Positions 8,065 through 14,149 of a DNA stretch of 33,533 nucleotides are shown here, piece by piece. A program made the translations under genes and the position numbers. The notes under the pieces were generated by a model. That model ran no database searches and was not told the origin of the DNA. It saw nothing but the letters and a program-made list of their open reading frames with translations. The stretch lies in contig JAFNIV010000018.1 in NCBI GenBank assembly GCA_017601145.1, positions 1 through 33,533 on the forward strand, written 5' to 3'. Source of the DNA: Candidatus Brockarchaeota archaeon. GTDB taxonomy: Archaea; Thermoproteota; EX4484-205; JAAOZO01. Numbering within the stretch: position 1 is the first letter of the stretch; every line of letters starts with the position of its first letter.

Positions 8065-8732
8065 TTTTTTAGTATTCCATAGAGTAGTAAAAGAGCAGGA
8101 GGAATAAAAATAACATAGGGCAAAATTTCTTCTATGCCTATCGTGCTGAGCTTTTGAGTTTCTACCCCACTAACATAAAAAATATTTGCATCGTAAAGTA
8201 ATGCTTCTGAAACTTCTTGGTCTGCATTGCTTGAATTTTTTATAAGTTCTTCTCTTACAACTAAGGCATCAGATATGTTGTTTGTTTCTTTTACTGCATC
8301 TATTCCTTTCATGAAAGGCTCTACAAACAAACTTAAAGTTTTATCTTCTAGTGCGTCCTTGCTTGGGTCATAGAATATGACATAATCTTTTAGAAAACCA
8401 GCCCCCTTTGCCCCTTTCTTCTCAAGGTATGGAATTAGGTCTTTTGCAACTTGACAAGAGAAGAACATAAAGTTTGTTCCTCCTATGTCATACGTAAATC
8501 CATCTTTTTCCATTCCAACCCAAAAAACTGGTTGCTCTTTATACCCTAGATAAACGTCATGGTCTCCATGTCCTACTGCAAAAACATTGTTTACCTTATC
8601 TTTGAACTTCTCCCATACTTTAGTTGTTACTTCTTCTCCTTCTATAAAAATTGAACTTTCTTTTAAACTTTCAAAATACTTTCCTATTCTCCCTATTATG
8701 TCTTCTCCGTCTGGTGATAGTACAATGCTCAA
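8061..8732 (-). CDS. Candidate clan CD (caspase/gingipain-like) cysteine peptidase, membrane-anchored, 223 aa
   Basis: A hydrophobic strand ends in AVGHGDHD (His55 in GHG). Later a second strand ends in FFSCQVAKDL (Cys93), followed by a helix and GAKGAGF. This His-Gly ... Cys order and the helix/GA-x-G tail match the catalytic core of clan CD peptidases (caspases, gingipains, legumain). The protein ends in a transmembrane helix (about 201-221) and KK. It sits between an 89-aa gene and the glycosyltransferase gene, overlapping both by 4 bp, so the three are one operon. It might process virion or host membrane proteins. The family assignment rests on motif reading only. Confidence 0.55.
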   Translation of the reverse strand: MSIVLSPDGEDIIGRIGKYFESLKESSIFIEGEEVTTKVWEKFKDKVNNVFAVGHGDHDVYLGYKEQPVFWVGMEKDGFTYDIGGTNFMFFSCQVAKDLIPYLEKKGAKGAGFLKDYVIFYDPSKDALEDKTLSLFVEPFMKGIDAVKETNNISDALVVREELIKNSSNADQEVSEALLYDANIFYVSGVETQKLSTIGIEEILPYVIFIPPALLLLYGILKK

Positions 8733-8998
8733 GAGTAGCCACCAGCTAAGAAACCCACTACATACGGCATCCTTGGGTCTCCTAGAGCAAGAACTTTAGG
8801 TATGTCTTTTCTGCTTATTTGAATAGCACCATAGCTTGTAACTATTGCAAGAGAAAGGTTTGCTTGGTCTGGGGGAAGTGTTTCTAAGTATCTACTGTAG
8901 AGCTCACTGAGCTTCTTTAGCTCATCTCCAAGCTTAGGATTGTTTGTTACTATAAGCGACTTAACGTAGCTAGCTTGACTCCTAATTTGGCTGAGCAT
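8729..8998 (-). CDS. Hypothetical protein, 89 aa
   Basis: The first half is helical (LSQIRSQASYVKSLIV, then KKLSELYSRYLETL). The second half has hydrophobic strands and ends with a Gly-rich VVGFLAGGYS tail, a kind of ending seen in other small structural proteins here. GGTGAG lies 7 bp upstream of the ATG, and the stop overlaps the next start (8732). It is the first gene of the operon 8998-7201. No family was recognised. Confidence 0.6.
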   Translation of the reverse strand: MLSQIRSQASYVKSLIVTNNPKLGDELKKLSELYSRYLETLPPDQANLSLAIVTSYGAIQISRKDIPKVLALGDPRMPYVVGFLAGGYS

Positions 8999-9022
8999 TT
9001 TTTCTCACCTTTCGTACTCTTA

Positions 9023-9040
9023 GAAAATATTTAAGTTTTT
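9023..9040 (-). promoter_or_regulatory. Promoter of the 8998-7201 operon
   Basis: The minus strand reads AAAAACTTAAATATTTT, a BRE/TATA pair overlapping the stop codon of the upstream gene (9039). The leader carries GGTGAG. Confidence 0.55.
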
Positions 9041-9284
9041 AAAGGTGTTTTGCTATTGCTAAACTAATAACTGCAATAACTATAGGCAAACCTATGTTTT
9101 GTAGCATGAACTTAATCCACGTGTATGCAATCTTATTATTTAAATTATTCATTTCAGATAGTAATGTGTCTAGTTTCTTGTCCATTTCTGTAATGTTCTT
9201 TTCTAAAGTTTCAACTCTACCTTCTAGGTTTTCAACTATTGTTTCTAGTCTAGTAACCCTTTCCTCAACTTTTTTCTCGCTCAT
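9039..9284 (-). CDS. Coiled-coil protein with C-terminal transmembrane helix, 81 aa
   Basis: Residues about 1-48 form a heptad-patterned coiled coil (VEERVTRLETIVENLEGRV, then VETLEKNITEMDKKLDTLL). Residues about 58-78 are a transmembrane helix (IGLPIVIAVISLAIAKHL). The ATG at 9284 directly follows the stop codon of the serine protease gene (9287), and an upstream extension would lie inside that gene, so 9284 is preferred. The layout resembles small phage accessory membrane proteins and trimeric stalk anchors. It may oligomerise at the virion membrane. No enzyme motif is present. Confidence 0.65.
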   Translation of the reverse strand: MSEKKVEERVTRLETIVENLEGRVETLEKNITEMDKKLDTLLSEMNNLNNKIAYTWIKFMLQNIGLPIVIAVISLAIAKHL

Positions 9285-9286
9285 GG

Positions 9287-10888
9287 TCAAGAAATTGCAT
9301 ACAACATATAGAGCACAAAATTCCTTGAGAATACCATCCAATAGTCTGTATTCACTGCTCTAATTGCAATCGTTCCTTCAGTTATTACTTGCTCTCCTAT
9401 TCCAGATAAAAACAGTATTGCCCATCCTGAAGTGTCTGAGTATGAAACCACAATCATAGCTGTATATGAAGTTTCTCCACTCCTTGTCTTTGGAATTCCA
9501 AGCTTGCTTAGGTCTAAACTATAAACGTTTTCTATTTTAAATGCTTTCTTTATCTCTTCTAAGTTGAGCTTTCCAGTTGCAGGTTGTCCAACGTAAGGCA
9601 AAGGAATTGGTCTATTTATTATTTCCCCAACTTTTATTCCAAAAATTCTTATTTCTTTCTTTGTCCATTCTGAAAACTTTGCTGTTATTGGTGGAGGAGC
9701 TTGACCAATTACGTTTATGTTTTGAGATGTACTTGCAGGCTGGTAGTCTGCTGTTCCAGCATATGAAGCTTCTATCTTATGTATTCCAGGAGAACTTATA
9801 GACATACTTGTCCAGTATGCTCCATTGTTGTCTGTTGTTAAACTTACGTACTTATTTCCGTCTAAGTATATGTCTACTGTTGCGCCTACCAATGGATTCC
9901 AGGTTGCATAGAAGTATTCTAGTTTGCCCTGAACGTAGAAACTTTGGTTAGTATTAACTTCAGTAGGTGCATTCATGCTGAGCCTTGTTGGATAAGGCTT
10001 GCTTTCTTCATAAAGCCATACTGAGCTTCCAGAATCTCCGGGCGAAGAAATAGCTTCAGTTAATATTTGGTCAACAAAGGTTGCATCTCCTTGCGAATAA
10101 CCTCCTACTCTAACAACTGCACTTGTATCAAGAACTTTTCCTATAGTATAACCAGAAGTTCTTCCCCACTTCTGTACATAGTCTCCTACATTAACGTCTT
10201 GAACAGTAGCATTTATGGGAGAATAACCTAAGTCAGTTACATAGTGTTCTTTAAAGATTACAGTAACTGTATTGCTTCCAGCAAACAAGTGCCCTACAAT
10301 CTTAGTTGGGGTGTACTGTTGCCATATCTTGTAATCGCAATCTACGTCCATGCTTGCAACTGCAAAGTCTAAGTTGTTCGTCTTTCCGCTTGAAGTAGGA
10401 TAAAGTTGAACGTGGTTTACGTAGCTTCCTATCTTATCGTTTTTAGTTCCTCCATCGTAGCTTCCTGGTTGAACTATGTCTTTTGGAGATACATTGTTTG
10501 GAGGTTGCATGGGGTCTGGAGTAAAGACATGTGCATTTGAACCAAAGTACTTATTTCCATTCTTGTCAACGTAAAACCATCCAAGAGTTCCTGCAGTTAT
10601 GGCAATGTTTCCAACTGAAACTCCTGCAGTAACAGGTCTAACTTTTTGTGTTGGGTCAAAAAAAGCAACAATCTCCCCAACTTCTACAACATCAGTTTTT
10701 ATTCCATCAATCTCTTCTGGAATTATGTCCTCTTCCTTTAGTGCGAGCTTAAGCTCCTTTTTCTTCACGTAAACTCTTATTGCTTTTACCTCAGTTTCTT
10801 TTCCTTTTACAATCTTAGGCTTAAGCTCAGTACTGAAACCTACAACATTCTTCTTTTCAAGTAAGAACATCAACTTTTCTTTTTCCAT
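9287..10888 (-). CDS. Trypsin-like serine protease with prodomain-like N-terminus and Ig-like domain, 533 aa
   Basis: A PA-clan (chymotrypsin-fold) protease with all three catalytic residues visible: His120 in GSNAHVF, Asp174 in NNLDFAVA and Ser286 in SPGDSGSSVW. The N-terminal 75 residues (VVGFSTELK, AIRVYVKKKE, IDGIKTDVVEVG) match the region that precedes the protease domain in prokaryotic Nal1-like proteases. After the protease domain comes an Ig-like repeat (about 305-395: GATVDIYLDG, TTDNNGAYW). The C-terminal domain (about 400-533) is unassigned. ATG 10888 is preceded by GGTGA at 5 bp and beats the GTG at 10897. There is no signal peptide. It could mature virion proteins or cleave the host surface. 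Confidence 0.85.
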   Translation of the reverse strand: MEKEKLMFLLEKKNVVGFSTELKPKIVKGKETEVKAIRVYVKKKELKLALKEEDIIPEEIDGIKTDVVEVGEIVAFFDPTQKVRPVTAGVSVGNIAITAGTLGWFYVDKNGNKYFGSNAHVFTPDPMQPPNNVSPKDIVQPGSYDGGTKNDKIGSYVNHVQLYPTSSGKTNNLDFAVASMDVDCDYKIWQQYTPTKIVGHLFAGSNTVTVIFKEHYVTDLGYSPINATVQDVNVGDYVQKWGRTSGYTIGKVLDTSAVVRVGGYSQGDATFVDQILTEAISSPGDSGSSVWLYEESKPYPTRLSMNAPTEVNTNQSFYVQGKLEYFYATWNPLVGATVDIYLDGNKYVSLTTDNNGAYWTSMSISSPGIHKIEASYAGTADYQPASTSQNINVIGQAPPPITAKFSEWTKKEIRIFGIKVGEIINRPIPLPYVGQPATGKLNLEEIKKAFKIENVYSLDLSKLGIPKTRSGETSYTAMIVVSYSDTSGWAILFLSGIGEQVITEGTIAIRAVNTDYWMVFSRNFVLYMLYAIS

Positions 10889-10893
10889 TTTTA

Positions 10894-11259
10894 TCACCTT
10901 AGTTTGTACTCAAGGTATCCTAAGTTTGCAGCTAGTATAGTAGCAACAAGTGTTAAAACCTTCGTTGCAGTGTCGTAGTCTATTGCATGTACTAAGTAGG
11001 CAAGTCCACAGAGCAAACCAAATCCAAATACTGCAAGTTTTAAAGGATAATCTACTGCAAGAATTCCTTCAAGCTTCTGAATTTTTGAAAGTTCGTAAAT
11101 CTTAGACTGTGATGCATTGAGTGCAATGTAGTTAAATATTGCCATGAATACTACTAGAAAAACGTCTTTTTGTATTACTCCGAAAATGTATGCAAGCAAG
11201 CTTACTGCTAGAAGAAGGTCTGCTATTGCCTTTAGCTCCCACATAGGTCTATTGTTCAT
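10894..11259 (-). CDS. Multi-pass membrane protein, 121 aa
   Basis: Four hydrophobic segments are seen at about 9-28, 30-50, 72-90 and 97-113 (LLLAVSLLAYIFGVI, VFLVVFMAIFNYIAL, LAVFGFGLLCGLAYLV, VLTLVATILAANLGYL). It is the first gene of the unit that continues into the serine protease and the coiled-coil membrane protein; its stop codon is part of the ribosome-binding site of the protease. A holin-like or virion-membrane role is possible but not supported by any motif. Confidence 0.65.
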   Translation of the reverse strand: MNNRPMWELKAIADLLLAVSLLAYIFGVIQKDVFLVVFMAIFNYIALNASQSKIYELSKIQKLEGILAVDYPLKLAVFGFGLLCGLAYLVHAIDYDTATKVLTLVATILAANLGYLEYKLR

Positions 11260-11285
11260 TTTTTCTCGTATTTACTTTACTATTC

Positions 11286-11299
11286 TTGTATTTAAACAT
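11286..11299 (-). promoter_or_regulatory. Promoter of the 11259-9039 operon
   Basis: The minus strand reads ATGTTTAAATACAAG, with the TATA centre about 34 bp before the ATG at 11259, giving a short leader. Confidence 0.5.
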
Positions 11300-11300
11300 T

Positions 11301-11498
11301 TCACAGAATAGTGCTATAGAATTGTCTGTCTAAAACTACTATAGAATATCTTGCTTTTATTTCATAAAACTTTGTATTTTCTTCTATAATTACTGGTAAT
11401 CCAAGCTTACTTAAGTACTCTAGAAGCTTTTCTTCATCTAACTCAAGATAGTATCCTTTTTCTCTTCCGCTACTTATGTAGTATACGAAAACTTTCAT
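11301..11498 (-). CDS. Hypothetical protein, 65 aa
   Basis: A small alpha/beta protein: strand (KVFVYYISS), strand (KGYYLEL), helix (DEEKLLEYLSKLG), then strands to the end. The ATG at 11498 lies just after the upstream stop (11501), with a weak GCTAGGA site, suggesting translational coupling. An upstream in-frame start would lie inside the preceding gene and is less likely. No family was recognised. Confidence 0.5.
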   Translation of the reverse strand: MKVFVYYISSGREKGYYLELDEEKLLEYLSKLGLPVIIEENTKFYEIKARYSIVVLDRQFYSTIL

Positions 11499-11500
11499 TC

Positions 11501-11767
11501 CTAGCTCGTTATTAGATAAACGTTCTGCCCGCTTGTTGGAGTGTAGAACCAAATGTCTACAATTCTCGTGTTTACGAGTTCAACCTGATTTCCAGGGTAC
11601 AATGGAAAATTCTGAGACTGCTCATTTCCTACAAATACTGCTGAAGAATTGTTCTTGTCAGCTAAAATCGTTATTTTTTTCCTCTCCTTTGTTCCCTCAA
11701 ATGGGTTAAAGCTCTCTCCTGCACACTTCTTCCCAACCTTCAGAGTGTATGCTGCGCTTTCTATCAT
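11501..11767 (-). CDS. Small beta-sandwich virion/tail-type protein, 88 aa
   Basis: The sequence follows a pattern common in small phage head-tail or fibre domains: ITILADKNNSSAVFVGN, then a hydrophobic turn with a PGNQVEL motif, then a strand with IWFYTPTSGQNVYLI. It is mostly beta and has one Cys. ATG 11767 was chosen over TTG 11788 because the TATA box (11785-11800) lies about 26 bp upstream of 11767, so the transcript is leaderless, and the TTG would overlap the TATA box. It is transcribed with the 65-aa gene. The structural role is inferred from the fold pattern only. Confidence 0.6.
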   Translation of the reverse strand: MIESAAYTLKVGKKCAGESFNPFEGTKERKKITILADKNNSSAVFVGNEQSQNFPLYPGNQVELVNTRIVDIWFYTPTSGQNVYLITS

Positions 11768-11784
11768 AGGTAAACTATAATTTT

Positions 11785-11800
11785 CCAAATATTTAAGTTT
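11785..11800 (-). promoter_or_regulatory. Promoter of the 88-aa virion-type gene
   Basis: The minus strand reads AAACTTAAATATTTGG, overlapping the 3' end of the radical-SAM gene. Its distance fixes the leaderless start at 11767. Confidence 0.55.
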
Positions 11801-12977
11801 ACTCTTCCCCTATTCTTGAAATTCGTGAACCTAGGTTAAAAGCCCTTTTGAAGGCTTCATTGTTCTCTGAAAGCATCGCATGACCAAGGGGTAAGAAGAC
11901 TTCTGTAACTATCTGTAAGTATCTACATTCTGCTTCTGGCATCACGTTGTAGCTGTTGAACATATCATAGTTTTGTGCTAAGCATCCTCCATTGCAAATA
12001 TTCTTAACTATGCAAGTATCGCACATCTTTATGTTTTCGCTAACTATAGGAGCAAGCTGAAATCTCTTGTATATTCTGTAAACTTTTTCATAGTCTATTC
12101 CATTGAACACATCTCCAATCTTCATCTCTTCACTATTTACTAAACTGTTTGCTGTTCTATGACAAGTTGATATTTCTCCCTTTGGGTTTATACCTATGTC
12201 TGAAATACCAAAACCACATCTATCATACCTACTTCCTGCTCCAATTATGTAAGTTAATCCATCTCTCTCAGGCATTAAGTTTACTGGAATACCCTTTCTA
12301 TACCACGAGAACAAATAGTCTCTAAGTTTTTCCATTTCCTTCCTAAAGTCTTCATAGTCTTTCTCTTTCCATTCAACTTCAAAAACAGCTCCAAGGGCAA
12401 TATTATAAATGTTGTAATCTTCAACATACTTCTTTACTGCATCTGCGAGCCCAACAATTGTACCTGGTGCAAAAGTCCATCTTACCTGAAATTCTTTCCC
12501 AAAAATTTTCTTTGCCTTATTGTAGTTCTCAAAAACTTTGTCCCATGTTCCCCTTCCATCCTTTGTTACCCTAAACTTGTCATGCTGTTCCTTTAGTCCG
12601 TCTATGCTTACTAGAAAGCCAAACCTCTTTTCTGTTCTTTCTGCAAGGTATTTCAGTTTTTCTTCATCAAGCAAATACATGTTTGTTGTCATTCCTAAGT
12701 TAAACTTTAGTTTTTGTCTCCTAACTTCTTCTACAAAAAACTTAATTATATTCCAAGCAACTGAAGGCTCTCCTCCGAAGAACCATATGCTTCCGTCTTC
12801 TCTTACATACTTTTTCGCAAACTCCAACGTTGCTGAAGCAACTTCTTCTGTCATAGTTCCATACTTGTATGAGTAGAACTTTAGGAAACAGTAAGAACAG
12901 TTGAAGTTACAGTCATACGTTGGGAGAACAGTTATTCCAACAAGTTTTCTTTTCTTTATTTCTTCTAAGCTTAACAT
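11799..12977 (-). CDS. Radical SAM/SPASM peptide-modifying enzyme, 392 aa
   Basis: The radical-SAM cluster motif is C23-x3-C27-x2-C30 (CNFNCSYC), followed by GGEP (68-71), which helps bind SAM. The SPASM domain is complete: C254-x17-C272, then C319-x2-C322-x5-C328-x3-C332 and a final C351, seven cysteines able to hold two auxiliary 4Fe-4S clusters. This is the architecture of sulfatase-maturating and peptide-modifying (sactipeptide/ranthipeptide-type) enzymes. ATG 12977 directly follows the TAA of the 86-aa Cys protein (12979). TTG 12986 is the alternative. The three Cys-triplet proteins encoded just upstream are the obvious candidate substrates; that pairing is inference from position. Confidence 0.93.
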   Translation of the reverse strand: MLSLEEIKKRKLVGITVLPTYDCNFNCSYCFLKFYSYKYGTMTEEVASATLEFAKKYVREDGSIWFFGGEPSVAWNIIKFFVEEVRRQKLKFNLGMTTNMYLLDEEKLKYLAERTEKRFGFLVSIDGLKEQHDKFRVTKDGRGTWDKVFENYNKAKKIFGKEFQVRWTFAPGTIVGLADAVKKYVEDYNIYNIALGAVFEVEWKEKDYEDFRKEMEKLRDYLFSWYRKGIPVNLMPERDGLTYIIGAGSRYDRCGFGISDIGINPKGEISTCHRTANSLVNSEEMKIGDVFNGIDYEKVYRIYKRFQLAPIVSENIKMCDTCIVKNICNGGCLAQNYDMFNSYNVMPEAECRYLQIVTEVFLPLGHAMLSENNEAFKRAFNLGSRISRIGEE

Positions 12978-12978
12978 T

Positions 12979-13239
12979 TTACTCAAACTTCTTTTTTTCA
13001 GGTTTCCAGCCTAACTCAACGAGTGCTTCTCTTATTCCTTCTCTCACAGCTTCTCTTATCATTTCCTTAAGTTGCATGTCAGTTATGTCTATGCTTGGTT
13101 GTCTAACTTTAAACACTGGTTTTATTGGGGTTGCGGAAGTTTTTTCTTGTCTCTGGGCTCCGTAGTTTACCTCGCATTCTATGCATATTCCGCACATCTT
13201 TTCGCATTCTACGCATACTTGACATTCTTCACAACTCAT
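12979..13239 (-). CDS. Cys-triplet N-terminus plus helical C-terminus, 86 aa; candidate substrate or carrier
   Basis: Seven cysteines lie at residues 3, 6, 9, 12, 16, 19 and 22: a CxxC ladder with one four-residue slip, the same rhythm as in the next two proteins. Residues about 25-50 are a linker, and residues about 50-75 form an amphipathic helix (MQLKEMIREAVREGIREAL) ending in a charged tail. The gene has its own TATA box about 25 bp upstream (leaderless) and is directly coupled to the radical-SAM gene. It may be a carrier, a recognition partner or a substrate, or it may hold metal. No family was recognised. Confidence 0.8.
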   Translation of the reverse strand: MSCEECQVCVECEKMCGICIECEVNYGAQRQEKTSATPIKPVFKVRQPSIDITDMQLKEMIREAVREGIREALVELGWKPEKKKFE

Positions 13240-13257
13240 GAGTTTTACTTTGTTTTT

Positions 13258-13270
13258 GAATATTTAAACG
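13258..13270 (-). promoter_or_regulatory. Promoter of the 86-aa Cys protein and radical-SAM gene
   Basis: The minus strand reads CGTTTAAATATTC, centred about 25 bp before the ATG at 13239, so this pair is transcribed as a separate leaderless unit just after the stop of the 104-aa Cys protein. Confidence 0.6.
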
Positions 13271-13271
13271 T

Positions 13272-13586
13272 TTATACGTACGCAGCTGCTTGGCATGTAT
13301 TGCAAATTTGACAAGCATCGCAAACCTGACAAGCATTACAAATCTGGCAACTATAGCACGAAGTTACACAAGTATTGCAAGCTTGGCAGCTATTGCATGA
13401 ATAGCATTTTGCATAACACTGTTGGCATGCAAAGCAAACTTGACAACTATAGCACGAAGTTACACAAGTATTGCAAGCTTGGCAGCTATTGCAAACCTGG
13501 CATGTGTTGCAGTTTTGGCAAGTATTGCAACTTTGGCAAGAGTAACATACTTGACAGCTTCTGCATATTCTTATGTTTATGCTCAT
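13272..13586 (-). CDS. Cysteine-ladder protein 1, 104 aa (30 Cys)
   Basis: After MSINIRI the sequence is an unbroken run of Cys-x-x triplets: 30 cysteines, spaced by three residues except at three places (VTS, YAK, VTS) where the spacing is four. The first residue after Cys is mostly Gln, Asn or Tyr; the second is mostly small (Ser, Thr, Ala, Val). The tail is AAAYV. ATG 13586 has an excellent GGAGGTGAG site, so the longer reading from 13640 is not used. The run could form a metal- or disulfide-rich rod, or be cross-linked by the neighbouring radical-SAM enzyme. It is not similar to any family I know. Confidence 0.85.
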   Translation of the reverse strand: MSINIRICRSCQVCYSCQSCNTCQNCNTCQVCNSCQACNTCVTSCYSCQVCFACQQCYAKCYSCNSCQACNTCVTSCYSCQICNACQVCDACQICNTCQAAAYV

Positions 13587-13880
13587 TTTCTCACCTCCTA
13601 TATTGAATAAACATAGTAGCAAATCTGACAAGTATTGCAATTATAGCAAGTATTGCATTTTTGGCAAGCATTGCAAGAATAGCAACTTGCATTACACTGT
13701 TGACAAGTATTGCAAACTTGACAAGTATAACACGAAGCTACACATGTAACGCAATTATAGCAAGTATTGCAAATATAGCAACCTGCGTTACACTGTTGGC
13801 ATGTATTGCAAACTTGACAGCTATTGCATGAATAACAAGTATTGCAACCTTGACAAGAGTAACAAGTATCACAACTCTCA
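13290..13880. repeat. Nine-base tandem repeat tract encoding the Cys ladders
   Basis: On the plus strand, units such as CAAGTATTG, CAAACTTGG and CAACTATAG recur every nine bases across both ladder genes. On the minus strand each unit encodes one Cys-x-x triplet. Longer blocks (for example 13351-13391 and 13451-13491) are almost identical, pointing to internal duplication. Confidence 0.85.
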
Positions 13881-13939
13881 CATTCTACGTCTCTTATGTT
13901 GTTCGTTTTTGTTGCAGATATTCTTATGTTTATACTCAT
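13598..13939 (-). CDS. Cysteine-ladder protein 2, 113 aa (29 Cys)
   Basis: It begins with the same MSINIRI as ladder protein 1, followed by a 12-residue spacer, then 29 cysteines in Cys-x-x triplets with three four-residue slips (NAG, VAS, NAS), and ends in YYVYSI. Between the cysteines are mainly Asn, Gln, Tyr, Ser, Thr and Val. There is no His-rich or acidic cluster typical of a classic metallothionein. The start overlaps the stop of the 70-aa gene by 4 bp (ATGA), so it is translationally coupled to the fibre-protein operon. It is probably a virion or surface component and candidate substrate of the radical-SAM enzyme. Confidence 0.85.
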   Translation of the reverse strand: MSINIRISATKTNNIRDVECESCDTCYSCQGCNTCYSCNSCQVCNTCQQCNAGCYICNTCYNCVTCVASCYTCQVCNTCQQCNASCYSCNACQKCNTCYNCNTCQICYYVYSI

Positions 13940-14148
13940 GTCTCTATGACTTCACCTTTTGTTTCTTCCTTCTTCATCGTTTTTTCAATTTCTTTAAGGA
14001 TTTCTGTAGCTTTCTTTCTTCTTTCTTCTTCTGTCGGGAATTTCTTAAACTCTACTGCAAACCTTATGTTTGTTCCTTCTATTATGTAATGGAATCTGTA
14101 AACCTTCTTTTCTTCGTCGTATTCTTCTAGGAAAAGGAAAGCTCTCAT
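13936..14148 (-). CDS. Hypothetical protein, 70 aa
   Basis: A small protein with an N-terminal beta-rich part (FLFLEEYDEEKKVYRFHYII, then RFAVEF) and a charged C-terminal helix (EERRKKATEILKEIEKTMKK). It lies between the DDHPQYL fibre gene and the ladder genes: its ATG follows the fibre stop by one base, and its stop overlaps the start of ladder protein 2. It could be a chaperone or adaptor for either neighbour. No family was recognised. Confidence 0.6.
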   Translation of the reverse strand: MRAFLFLEEYDEEKKVYRFHYIIEGTNIRFAVEFKKFPTEEERRKKATEILKEIEKTMKKEETKGEVIET

Positions 14149-14149
14149 C

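Noticed and set aside
13295-13610. Plus-strand frames with regularly spaced Cys, Lys, Tyr and Ala opposite the Cys-ladder genes
   Set aside because: They are shadows of the nine-base repeat. The minus-strand frames have good ribosome-binding sites and coupled starts and stops; the plus-strand frames do not.
13290-13880. Regular repeat spacing that might suggest a CRISPR array
   Set aside because: The unit is nine bases with no spacer sequences, and it is fully coding.
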